26,731 nt of DNA from Hallerella sp963629575. Its GTDB lineage: Bacteria; Fibrobacterota; Fibrobacteria; Fibrobacterales; Fibrobacteraceae. The stretch lies in assembly GCA_963629575.1 (NCBI GenBank), contig CAVGIM010000041.1, positions 1 to 26,731 on the forward strand. Reading direction: 5' to 3'. Positions 1 to 9,600 of this stretch are shown here, in pieces. Made by a program: the position numbers and the translations under genes. The notes beneath the pieces were generated by a model. That model was not told the DNA's origin. It made no database searches and was given only the letters and a program-made list of their open reading frames with translations. Each line of letters begins with the position of its first letter. The stretch's first letter is position 1.

Positions 1-52
1 CGAGGTACGAGCCGTCCTGGCCCGTGATGCCGGTTATCAGTGCTGTTTTCAT
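1..52 (-). CDS. gmd: GDP-mannose 4,6-dehydratase, N-terminal fragment
   Basis: Only the first 17 codons lie in the window, read leftwards from an ATG at 52-50; the gene continues past base 1. The visible protein starts MKTALITGITGQDGSYL. This is the N-terminal Rossmann strand and glycine-rich NADP-binding loop (GxTGQDGSYL) typical of Gmd, which converts GDP-mannose to GDP-4-keto-6-deoxymannose for GDP-fucose or GDP-rhamnose sugars of surface polysaccharides. The GQDGSYL signature is quite specific, but a related short-chain sugar nucleotide dehydratase cannot be excluded from so few residues. It is read in the same direction as valS, but a terminator separates them, so it probably has its own promoter in 53-140. 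Confidence 0.75.
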   Translation of the reverse strand, partial: MKTALITGITGQDGSYL

Positions 53-53
53 C

Positions 54-86
54 GTTTTAAAAATAGATATTGAATGGTTTTAAAAC
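54..86. repeat. AT-rich inverted repeat in the gmd leader
   Basis: GTTTTAAAA at 54-62 and TTTTAAAAC at 78-86 form a 9-bp inverted repeat with a 15-nt spacer that ends two bases before the gmd start codon. Each arm is itself built around the palindrome TTTTAAAA. It could be a protein-binding dyad or a leader hairpin. No function can be assigned from sequence alone. Confidence 0.4.
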
Positions 87-139
87 TTCTCGTTCGCCAA
101 TAATCCCGCGCCAAAGAAGAACCGCGCAAGGGCGTCTTG

Positions 140-181
140 GAAAAAAGCAAAAGCCTCGGTCGCGGGACCGAGACTTTTGCT
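140..181 (-). terminator. Rho-independent terminator of valS
   Basis: On the minus strand a 16-bp stem (arms 166-181 and 146-161) with a 4-nt loop is followed by six T (complement of 141-146). The single imperfect position is a G-U wobble in minus-strand RNA but a C-A mismatch in plus-strand RNA, which indicates that it works for the leftward transcript. It lies about 40 nt after the valS stop codon. Confidence 0.9.
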
Positions 182-219
182 ATCGAAAGGCGTTTACGAC
201 TTGACGGAATCGCGACAAG

Positions 220-2985
220 TCACTTCAGCTCTTCGAGAGCCTTTTCGTTCTTCGCGACAATGTCCCGCTGCGTCGCGAGCTTCGTCCGTTCCGCATCGAC
301 AACCGCTTTGGGCGCACCGTTCACGAACTTTTCGTTCGAGAGCTTGCGCTCGATGGAGGCGGCAAAGGCCTTCGCCTTTTCGATTTCCTTCTCGAGGCGT
401 TCGATTTCCGCTTTCGGGTCGAGAATCCCTTCCAACGGAATGTAGAGCTCGCCGCCGGGAACGACTGCGCTCGCGCTGAACTTCGGCTTCGGAGCCTTTA
501 CCGCAATGGACAGCGATTCGAGACCGCCGAGTTCCGTGATGATCGAAGCGCATTCCCTGACGGAAGCTTCCGTTGTGGCGTCATCGACGCTGAGCACCGC
601 ATTTAGTCGCGTCGAAGGGCTTAGGCTGTAACGCCCGCGGATTCCGCGCACGCTTTCGACAACGGAAAACGCCCGTTCGAACTTTTTCTCGATGTCCAGG
701 TTGACAAGGCTTTCGTCCGCCTTGGGCCACGGACTGAGAATGACCCGCTCGGAACCCGGGAAGAGCGTCGCGTTCAGTTCTTCGGTAATGAAGGGCATCA
801 CCGGATGCAGCAGATCGATCACGCCGCGCAGCACGTGCGAAAGAATCGCCATGGCATTCTTCTTTTCCGCGTCGAGAGTCTGCCGGTTGATGACCGATTT
901 CTTGATTTCGAGATAGCTGGAGCACACGTCGTCCCACACAAAGCGGTAGAGGAATCCCGCGAGTTCCGCAAAGTGGAACTGTTCGAGCATCTGGGTCGCG
1001 TCGCGAATCGTCGAGTTCAGGCGCGAAAGAATCCAGAAATCTTCCAGCCTGAAGAGCTTTGCGTCCATCGGAAGCATTTCCCGAGAGAGCGCCCCGGCCT
1101 GTTCGAGATGCGGGTAGAGGAAGCGGCAGGCGTTCCACAGCTTGTTCGAGAAGTTGCGTCCGATTTCGAACTTTTCGGACGTGTTGATTTCGCGTCCGTC
1201 CGGCTGCTTTTCCTTTTTCACCGGCAGACGCACGTCCTGGTTGTCGGTGCAGAGGCTTGCCATCACGAAGCGGAGAGCGTCTGTACCGTATTTCTCTTCG
1301 ATATCCATCGGATCGACGCCGTTGCCTTTGGACTTGCTCATCGTCTGTCCGTTGCCGTCGAGAATCTTCGGGTGGATATACACCGTGCGGAAGGGAACCG
1401 TGCCCATGTTTTCCTGGCTGAAAAGAACCATCCGGGCGACCCAAAGCGTAATGATGTCGCGGCTAGTCACCAGCACGGAAGTGGGGTAGTAGCGCGAAAG
1501 GGTTTCCGTCCTGTCCGGCCATCCCATCGTGCTGTGCGGCCAAAGTCCGCTCGAAAACCACGTATCGAGAACGTCCGCTTCCTGTTCGAGCCGATGTCCC
1601 GGAATCATGTCTTCCGGAAGATTCTCTTCGCGGCTGCACACGAGAAAGCCTCCGTTCTGCGCCGGATAGAAATAGATGTCTTCCCGAGAACCGAACGCCC
1701 TTTTCAGTTCGTCTTCCGAAGCGTCCGTATGCCAAATCGGAATGCGGTGTCCCCACCAGAGCTGGCGGCTGATGCACCAGTCGCGCTTTTCGGCAAGCCA
1801 GTCCAGATACTTGTTCGCGTAACGTTCGGGAAGGATCTTGATTTCGCCGGACTTCACCGCGTTCATCGCGTTTTCGGCAAGGACGTCCATCTTTACGAAC
1901 CACTGGTCGCTCAGATACGGTTCGATGACCGTCTTGGAACGGTCGGAATGCCCCACCTGCATTTCGTGATCTTCGACTTTGAGGAGAAGCCCCAGCTCTT
2001 CGAGACCGCGGACGACCGCATCGCGCGCCGCCTGTCCCTTGAGCCCCTTGAACTCGCCGGCGTTCTCGTTCAGGCTGCCGTCGTCATTCATGATGTTTAT
2101 CATCGGAAGCTTGTGGCGAAGGCCTGTCGCGTAGTCGTTCGGATCGTGCGCCGGAGTGACTTTCACGGAACCCGTCCCGAAATCCATATCGACGAGAAGT
2201 GCGTCCGCAATCACCGGAATTTCCCGACCGACAAACGGAACCTTCAGCATCTTGCCGATGTACTTTTTATAGCGTTCGTCGTTCGGATGGACCGCGAGAG
2301 CGGTATCGCCCATAATCGTCTCGGGACGCGTCGTCGAAACGGGAATAAATCCCGAACCGTCCGCGAGCGGATACTTGAACGTCCAGAAGTGCCCCTTGAC
2401 GGTCTCGTAATAGATTTCGTCGTCGGCTACAGCCGTCTGGAGCTTCGTGTCCCAGTTGACTAGTCGCTTTCCACGGTAGATAAGGCCTTTCTTGAACAGA
2501 TTGAAGAACGCGTAGCGAACCGCCTTGGCGCACACCGGGTCGAGAGTAAAGCGCTGCCTGCTCCAGTCACAGCTCACGCCGAGACTTTTCAATTGCTTCG
2601 TAATCCGGGCCTCGTATTCGTCCTTCCATTTCCAGATACGTTCGACCAGGGCTTCGCGACCGATGTCGTGGCGCGTCTTGTGTTCGTCCTGGAAGAGCCT
2701 CTTTTCGACGACCGCCTGCGTCGCGATTCCCGCATGGTCCGTTCCCGGAATCCAGAGCGTGTCGCGGCCTGTCTTTCGGCGGTAGCGGACCAGAATGTCC
2801 TGTAGCGTATCGTTCAGCGCATGTCCCAGATGCAACGCGCCGGTAACATTCGGCGGAGGGATGACGACGGAGAAGGTGTTTTCCTTAGGGCCTTTTCCGC
2901 TCGGTGCAAAATCGTTATTCTTGTCCCATGCGTCGTGCCAGCGGGCCTCGACAGTTTTCGAATTGTAGCGTGTTTCCATTTCCAT
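220..2985 (-). CDS. valS: Valine--tRNA ligase (ValRS)
   Basis: This class Ia aminoacyl-tRNA synthetase charges tRNA-Val with valine in the cytoplasm. The protein has 921 residues, the normal bacterial size. The HIGH motif appears as HLGH at residues 52-55 after PPPNVTG, and the KMSKS loop as MSKSK from residue 549. Between them lies the CP1 editing domain (for example TTRPETIMGDTA and DFGTGSVKVTPAHDPND). The last 70 residues form the ValRS-type C-terminal coiled coil, rich in Glu and Lys. The start is either the ATG at 2985 or the one at 2979 (MEMETRY); neither has a clear Shine-Dalgarno. A promoter-like TAGATTTG ends only 7 nt before the first ATG. The gene stands alone between two terminators. 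Confidence 0.98.
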   Translation of the reverse strand: MEMETRYNSKTVEARWHDAWDKNNDFAPSGKGPKENTFSVVIPPPNVTGALHLGHALNDTLQDILVRYRRKTGRDTLWIPGTDHAGIATQAVVEKRLFQDEHKTRHDIGREALVERIWKWKDEYEARITKQLKSLGVSCDWSRQRFTLDPVCAKAVRYAFFNLFKKGLIYRGKRLVNWDTKLQTAVADDEIYYETVKGHFWTFKYPLADGSGFIPVSTTRPETIMGDTALAVHPNDERYKKYIGKMLKVPFVGREIPVIADALLVDMDFGTGSVKVTPAHDPNDYATGLRHKLPMINIMNDDGSLNENAGEFKGLKGQAARDAVVRGLEELGLLLKVEDHEMQVGHSDRSKTVIEPYLSDQWFVKMDVLAENAMNAVKSGEIKILPERYANKYLDWLAEKRDWCISRQLWWGHRIPIWHTDASEDELKRAFGSREDIYFYPAQNGGFLVCSREENLPEDMIPGHRLEQEADVLDTWFSSGLWPHSTMGWPDRTETLSRYYPTSVLVTSRDIITLWVARMVLFSQENMGTVPFRTVYIHPKILDGNGQTMSKSKGNGVDPMDIEEKYGTDALRFVMASLCTDNQDVRLPVKKEKQPDGREINTSEKFEIGRNFSNKLWNACRFLYPHLEQAGALSREMLPMDAKLFRLEDFWILSRLNSTIRDATQMLEQFHFAELAGFLYRFVWDDVCSSYLEIKKSVINRQTLDAEKKNAMAILSHVLRGVIDLLHPVMPFITEELNATLFPGSERVILSPWPKADESLVNLDIEKKFERAFSVVESVRGIRGRYSLSPSTRLNAVLSVDDATTEASVRECASIITELGGLESLSIAVKAPKPKFSASAVVPGGELYIPLEGILDPKAEIERLEKEIEKAKAFAASIERKLSNEKFVNGAPKAVVDAERTKLATQRDIVAKNEKALEELK

Positions 2986-2992
2986 AGTGCCC

Positions 2993-3005
2993 CAAATCTA
3001 GAAAA
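2993..3005 (-). promoter_or_regulatory. Candidate promoter -7 element of valS
   Basis: The minus strand reads TTTTCTAGATTTG, which contains TAGATTTG (2993-3000), an exact match to the TAnnTTTG -7 consensus known from Bacteroidota. The same 13-mer occurs upstream of the barrel-protein gene at 25490-25502. The element sits between the preceding terminator and valS, where a promoter is expected, and leaves only 7 nt before the ATG. Using the Bacteroidota consensus for this organism is an inference. Confidence 0.4.
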
Positions 3006-3032
3006 CGAAAAAGCCCCCGATAACGGGAGCTT
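3006..3032 (-). terminator. Rho-independent terminator of the 172-aa lipoprotein gene
   Basis: On the minus strand the arms AAGCTCCCG and CGGGGGCTT (3011-3032) form a 9-bp stem with one U-G wobble and a TTAT loop, followed by a T-rich tract (TTTCGTTTTC). It starts 24 nt after the lipoprotein stop codon and directly precedes the valS promoter region. Confidence 0.88.
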
Positions 3033-3055
3033 CGAATTTACGAAATTCTTTTTCG

Positions 3056-3574
3056 CTACTTTTCGACGGCCGTAAAGATTTCGATTCCCGATTCCGCGAT
3101 TACAGACTTATGAAGGATTTTTCCGCCGAGATTCAGGCTGGTAGCGGCATCCAGGGTCCCGATCGTCGCGTTTATCTGCATCGTCGTATCCATATGCAGG
3201 GTACCGAAAGAGGCAAACTGCAGATGGAGAATTCCGTTTTCCACGGACCACGACCCGGTATCTTCTTCGCCTCCAACGTCTTCTACGCTAGGATCCGTCG
3301 AATAGGTCAGGCTGAACTGCTTGCCTTCCTTCTTGCTGCTTTTGAAGACAAGAATCGAGGGGCTTGAAAAGGCATGAGTCGCCAACTGGTAGGAACCGTC
3401 CTCTTTTTGATAGTAAAGACCGTTCATGTTCCACGTCGCGCCTTCGAGACATTCTTCCGTGAGGCCGCCAGCGCACTTTTCGGCGAGAGAGGCTTCGCTC
3501 GAACTCGATGACGAACAGGCGGAGACGAGCATTCCCGCAAGGGCGATTCCAACAAGGGCACAGGATTTTTTCAT
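3056..3574 (-). CDS. Ser-rich lipoprotein, unknown function
   Basis: A 172-residue predicted lipoprotein. The ATG at 3574 is chosen because GGAGGA lies 6 nt upstream and because it gives a clean signal peptide (MKKSCALVGIALAGMLVSAC). An upstream in-frame start at 3598 would add eight residues and lacks such a site. The lipobox is LVSAC, followed by a run of six Ser as a linker. The mature part has paired Cys residues early on (EKCAGGLTEEC) and then a beta-rich stretch with alternating hydrophobic residues (GSWSVENGILHLQFASFGTL), which might be a small lipocalin-like barrel. That fold is a guess. It follows the giant cadherin-like gene on the same strand, but a terminator lies between them. 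Confidence 0.85.
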   Translation of the reverse strand: MKKSCALVGIALAGMLVSACSSSSSSEASLAEKCAGGLTEECLEGATWNMNGLYYQKEDGSYQLATHAFSSPSILVFKSSKKEGKQFSLTYSTDPSVEDVGGEEDTGSWSVENGILHLQFASFGTLHMDTTMQINATIGTLDAATSLNLGGKILHKSVIAESGIEIFTAVEK

Positions 3575-3595
3575 GAGGATTCCTCCGATTTTGTT

Positions 3596-3603
3596 CAATA
3601 ATA
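3596..3603 (-). promoter_or_regulatory. Possible -7 element of the 172-aa lipoprotein gene
   Basis: The minus strand reads TATTATTG, one mismatch from TAnnTTTG. It lies between the terminator of the upstream gene (3612-3634) and the Shine-Dalgarno of the lipoprotein gene. The support is position plus similarity only. Confidence 0.25.
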
Positions 3604-3634
3604 TATATAAAAAGCCTCCCGATAGGGGAGGCTT
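3604..3634 (-). terminator. Rho-independent terminator of the giant repeat-protein gene
   Basis: On the minus strand a perfect 9-bp stem AAGCCTCCC/GGGAGGCTT (3626-3634 with 3612-3620) closes a 5-nt loop and is followed by a T/A-rich tract (TTATATATAT). It lies 21 nt after the stop codon of the 2436-aa gene. Confidence 0.88.
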
Positions 3635-3655
3635 CGAAAAGTTTTTGAAATTTGT

Positions 3656-6600
3656 CTAGCGACGACGGCGTTGCTTGCCGGTCGATTTCTTTTCCGCATC
3701 CGAAGAAGCCGGCTTGGACGTTGCGGCGGGCTCCGAAGCGCGAATGTCCTTCATCTTGAAGTTCACGTTGATTTCCGCCGTTTCGACCTTGGAAGAAGCG
3801 CCTTCCTTGTCCGTCAGCTTGAAGCCGAATTCATCGAGACCGTAGAATCCCTTGTTCGGCGTATAGACAAACGAACCGTCCTTTTCGTTGATGACGACCT
3901 TTCCGTTTTGCGGACGGCGGACCAGCGAAACGCGCGCGTCGAGCTTTCCGTCCGGATCGTACGCTCCGTTCAGAAGACCGTCCTTGGCGTTCACCTTGAG
4001 GGCTTCGCCTTCGCGGGTCTGGTAAGACTGGGACATTGCGACAGGCGGATCGTTTACGGGAATAATCGTGAACTTGGCGGAAGTCTGCGCCGAGGCGCCT
4101 TCCGGATCCGTTACCTTGAAAGTGATGGTTTCGGCAGGACCGTTCCAGTTTTCGCGCGGTTGCTTGATGGTGACGATGTTTCTCGCCTTGTCGTGATCCA
4201 CTATCAGCTGCTTGTTGCCGGTAATCGTCCACTTGAGCTCGCTGAAGCTGTTGTCGCGATCGCGCACATACTGGTCGAGCTTGAGCGTCGCGAGGACACC
4301 GCCGTTTGCGTCTTCCTTCATCGTGACATCGCGGATCGGGCGAATTTCGGGAACGGCGTTCACGTGCTTCACTTCGAAGTTCACGGTGGTCTTTGCCGTC
4401 GCTCCGGCAGGATCCTTGACGATAAACGTGATAGCTTCCTTGCCGAACCAATCGACGCGGCTCGGACGAACGATCGCTTCGCGACCGCCCGTGATCATCA
4501 CTTCGAGGTGACGATTGCCGGTGACGGACCAGCGCAGTTCATGCGGCTTGTTGTCCGGATCGGTCACATACAGGTCGAGCTTGATGGGCTTGAACTTGGT
4601 ACCTTCGTTCGTCACCATGTCCGGGATCTTTTTCAGAACCGGAGGATCGTTCACCGCAGTGACGATGAAGTTCACTTCGACAGAAGCCTTCTCGCCCGAA
4701 GGATCGTAGGCGTTCACCGTAATCTTGTCCTTGCCGTTCCAGTATTCGTTTGGAATCGTCACGGTCAGGACACCGGCGTCGGAAAGGTCATAGGAAAGCG
4801 GGTGCTTTACCGTGGGACGCTTTGCCTTGCCCATGCGGCCGCGCTTGTTCTTTTGAGCCGGCGCGCCATCGTCGAGCGTCCAGCGCATTTCGGAAGGCTT
4901 GTTGTCCGGATCGACAATGAACTTCGAGAAGTCTATCGGCTGGAAATGTTCCTTTTCCTTGATTTGCTGGACCGGGACCTTGTTGAAACGCGGCGGATCG
5001 TTCACCGGGGTGACCGTAAATGTCACCTTCGTACTGGCGCTTGCGCCTGCCGGATCGGAAACGGTGAGCGTCAAGGTTTCGGAACCGTTCCAGTATTCGT
5101 TCGGAGTGGCCACGCTCATGCGGGATCCGCGGAATTCGACTTTCAGGTTCTTGTTGCCGGAGACCTTCCACTTCAGCTCGTTCGGACGGTTGTCCGGGTC
5201 GCTTGCATAGCGGGAAAGGTCAATGGGCTCGAAGCGTTCCTTTTCCTTGATCTTCTGGTTCGGAATCGCCTTGATGATCGGCGAATCGTTCACCGGAGTA
5301 ACTTCGAAAAGAACCTGCTGGGTCGCCTTGCCGCCTTCCGGATCCGTCACCGTCAAGGTGATCTTTTCGGAGCCGTTCCAGTACTTGTCGGGTGTCGTCA
5401 CCACGAGCTGCTTCTTCGCGTTGATGGAAGCCTTGAGGCTGCGCGGTTGCGAGACATCAAAGGAGAGCGAGGACGTCGGATGATCCGGATCGCTTACGAG
5501 AGCGAGCAGATCGATCGGCTGGAAATGTTCCTTTTCCTTGATCTTTTGGCTGGGAATCGGCTTCATGACGGGAGGATCGTTCACGGAAACGACTTCGAAA
5601 TCGACGCTGCGCGAATCCTTGGCGCCTTCCGGATCCGTCACCGTAAAGACGACCGTACGCTTGCCGTTCCAATACTTGTTCGGAATGTTCAGGTGAGCGA
5701 CGTGCTTGTCGTCAATCGTTACGGTCAGATCGTTTTCGGCCTTGGGCTCTTCGACCTTCGGCGCGTCCTTCTGCTTCGACTTCTTGCCCTTCTTCGCCGC
5801 TTTCTTTGCCGGAGCGGGAGCAGGCGCGGACGCCTTCTTCACGACAGCCGTCCAGGTGAGCTGGCTATTTCGGTGGTCGGCGTCGTGGACGTAGCTGTCG
5901 AGCGGAATATCCTTGAACACCTGCTTTTCCTTGATGGTCTGGCCCGGAATGTCCTTCATGACCGGAGGATCGTTCACCGAGGTGATTTCATAGACAACCG
6001 TCGTCGTCGCGGATGCGCCCTGCGGGTCCTTGACGGTAAGCGTCATGGTATCGGGCTTGCACCAGAAATACTTGTTCGGAGCGGTGATGACGAGCTTTCT
6101 CGCCGAAGTGATTTCCGCCTTCAGGTACTTGTTGCCGGAAACGGTCCACTTCATCTCGGAAGGCTTGTTGTCTGGATCCTTGACGTAGTCGTCAAGCGAA
6201 ACCGCCTTGAACGCTTCCTTTTCCTTGATTTTCTGGTTCGGAATCTTCGAAATGACGGGAGGATCGTTCACTTCGGTTACGACGAAGTCCATCTTGTGCG
6301 AAGCCTTGCCGCCTTCCGGGTCCGTCACCGTAAAGGTGATGGTTTCCTTGCCGTGCCACTGCGCGTGGGGGACCTTGACATGGACCGTATTGTCCTTGTT
6401 CAGGACGACTTGCAGCTGGCGGTTGCCGGAGAAGCTCCACTTGAGAAGCTTGGACGGATGGTCGGGATCGGTCGCGAGCGTCGAGAGATCGATTGTCTTG
6501 AACTTGCCGCCTTCGCGAATGGTTTCACCGGTCGGCGCCTTGTCCGAAATCACGGGCAAGTCGTTTATCGAGCGAACCGTGAAGAGCGCGGTGGAAGTCG

Positions 6601-9600
6601 CCGAAGCGCCTTCCGGGTCTTTGGCCGTAAAGGAAATCTTCGCGGCGCCGTTCCAGTATTTGTCCGGAATGACAATGCGCGCGTTGTGGGAATTGTCGAT
6701 TTCGACCGTAAGACCGCTCTTTCCGACCGACGACGTTTCTTCGGAGGCGGCCTTCTTTCCCTTCTTGCCCTTGGCCTTGGCCGGAGCGGGCTTGGCGGAC
6801 GCATCGGAGACCTTGAAGCTCCACTGGAGATCGGTCTTCTTGTGGTCGGGATCCTGGATAAGGTCGTCGAGCTTGATGACGGCGAACTGCTGCTTTTCGT
6901 CGATCGTCTGGTCCTTGACTTCGCGGACAAAGACCGGCGGATCGTTCACGGAAATCACTTCGAAATCCACCTTGCGGGAATCCTTCGCGCCTTCCGGGTC
7001 TGTCACCGTAAACGTGACAGTTTCCTTGCCATGCCAGTATTTGTTCGGCGTCGTAACGGTCACCTTGCGGTCGGCGGTGATGGCGAACTTCAGGTTCTTG
7101 TTGCCCGCAATCGTCCACTTGAGCTTGCTGTTCGGATGGTCGAGATCGCTTACGTAGTTGTCGAGATCGATTGCCTTGAATTCCTGCTTTTCCTTGATGG
7201 TCTGGCTCGGAATGTCCTTCATGACCGGAGGATCGTTCACGGATTTGGCAGTAAACTGGACCGTCTGGCGAGCGGAAGCCCCGGCCGGGTCGGTGACGGC
7301 GAAAGTCACCTTTTCCGTCCCGTTCCAGAGCTTGTTCGGCGCCTTGATCGTCGCGACACCCTCCTTGGAAATCGCGATTTTCAAGTCCTTGTTGCCCGTA
7401 ATCGTCCACTTGAGCGTCTTGAAGGCGTCATCCGGATCGCTTGCGAGTTCCGCAAGATTGATATCCTTGAACTCTTCCTTTTCCATGATAATCTGGTCGT
7501 TGATCTTTTTCAGGACAGGAGGATCGTTTATCGAGCGGACCGTGAAGAGAGCGGACTGCGTAGCCTTCGCGCCTTCCGGATCCGTCACCGTGAACTCGAT
7601 GAGATCGGCGCCGTTCCAGTACTTGTTCGGAGTGGTCACCGTCGCGACGAGCGTTTTCGGATCGACGTTTACGGTAAGCCCCGTCTTGTATCCCTTGGGC
7701 GCGCCCGGAGCGGGCTTGACGTTAAACGACCAGGTGAGGTCGGACAGCTTGTGGTCCGGATCCTTGACGATTTCGCCGAGCTTGATCGGAGCGAACGGCT
7801 TTTTCTCGTCAACGGACTGGTTGTTGATCTTCTTCACGAATTCCGGTGCATCGTTTACCGACTCCACCGTGAACGTCACCTTGCGGGAATCCTTCGCGCC
7901 TTCCGGGTCCACGACTTCGAAAAGGAATGTCTCGGAACCGTGCCAGTACTTGTTCGGAACGATTACCGTGAACACGCGGTTCGGGTCAAGCTTGTACTTG
8001 AGCTCCTTGTTGCCGGTAATCGTCCACTTGAGCTTGGCGTTCGGATGGTCGAGGTCGCTCACGTAGTTGTCGAGCTCGATTGGCCTAAACTCCTGCTTTT
8101 CCTTGATGGTCTGGCTCGGAATGTCCTTCATGACAGGAGGATCGTTTACGGACTTGACCGTGAAGACGGCGGTCTGCTTGGCAGATGCGCCCTCCGGATC
8201 CGTGACGGTGAACGTGATGTTTTCGCTTCCATTCCAGAGCTGGTTCGGAATGACGACCGTGGCCGTTCCCGCCTTGTCGATGTTGACCTTCAAGTCCTTG
8301 TTGCCGGTAATCGTCCACTTGAGCTTGTCAAAGGCGTGATCCGGGTCGCTTGCGAGTTCCGCAAGATTGATCGGCGCGAACTGGGATTTTTCCTCGATGG
8401 TCTGGGACTTGATTTCCTTGAGGACCGGCGGGTCGTTTACCGAGACGACCGTGAACGTCGCCGATGCAGTCGCCTTCGCGCCTTCCGGATCCGTGACGGT
8501 GAACGTGATGACATTCGATCCGTTCCAATACTTGTTCGGAATGGCGATTGTCGCGACCATCTTGGCGTCAACGTTCACCTGGAGTTCCGGCTGTGCGCCT
8601 TTCGGGGAGCCCGGTGCGGCCTTGACGGAAATGTCGAGCGTGAGATCGGAGAGCTTGTGGTCCGGATCCTTGATTATCTCGCCTAGATTGATGGGCTTGA
8701 ACTGTTCCTTTTCCTTGATTGTCTGGTCGGCGATTTTCTTCGAAAATTCCGGTGCGTCATTCACCGATTCCACGCTGAAGTTCACCGTGCGCTCGTCGGA
8801 GGCGCCTTCCGGGTCCGTCACCTTGAAGGTAATCGCCTCGGAACCGTTCCAGTATTTGCTCGGCAGGGCAAAGGTCGCCTTGCGGTTCGGATCGAGCGAG
8901 ACCTTGATATCCTTGTTGCCGGTAATCGTCCACTTGAGAAGGTTCTTCGCGTGGTCGATATCCGTCACGAACTTGTTGAGTTCGATCGGCTTGAACTGTT
9001 CCTTTTCCTTGATTGTCTGATCGGGAATGTCCGTCATGACAGGAGGATCGTTGATGGACTTGACCGTAAGCTTGACGGTTGTGCTGGCCTTGCCGCCTTC
9101 CGGATCCGTCGCGGTGAACGTGACCGATTCCGAACCGTTCCAGTTGATATCCGGCGCCTTGATGGTCACCATGCGGTTCTTGTCGACATTGACTTTCAGT
9201 TCCTTGTTGCCCGAAACGGCGATTTTCAGCTGCGAAAGATCGTGATCCGCATCGGAAAGGAAGTCATCGAGTACAATCGGGTCAAATTCCGTCTTTTCGT
9301 CAATCGTCATGTCCGGAATCTTCTTGAAAACGGGCAAGTCGTTGATGGAGCGAACGGTGAACTTGACTTCCTGGCGCGCTTCGGCGCCCTCCGGATCCGT
9401 CACCTTGAAGGTCGCCACGGCCGATCCGTTCCAGTATTTGTCCGGGATTTCCACGGTAGCGACATGCTTGTCGTCGATATTGATGCCGAGCGGTCCCGTC
9501 GGGTGTTCCTTGCCGACGCTTTTCACGTCGACTTCCCAGGCGAGTTCCGCATTCTTGTGGTCATCGTCCTTGACAAATTCGTCGAGCTTGATCGATGCGA

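Noticed and set aside
805..2463. A 552-codon plus-strand open frame
   Set aside because: It is antisense to valS, which has all synthetase motifs. The frame is a shadow of codon bias.
3671..8686. A 1671-codon open frame on the plus strand (and another at 8951-10921)
   Set aside because: It is antisense to the giant repeat gene. Because the repeats are in phase, absence of stops in one repeat carries over to all of them. The translation is Arg/Val/Leu-rich without domains, and the minus-strand frame has a signal peptide and clear domains.
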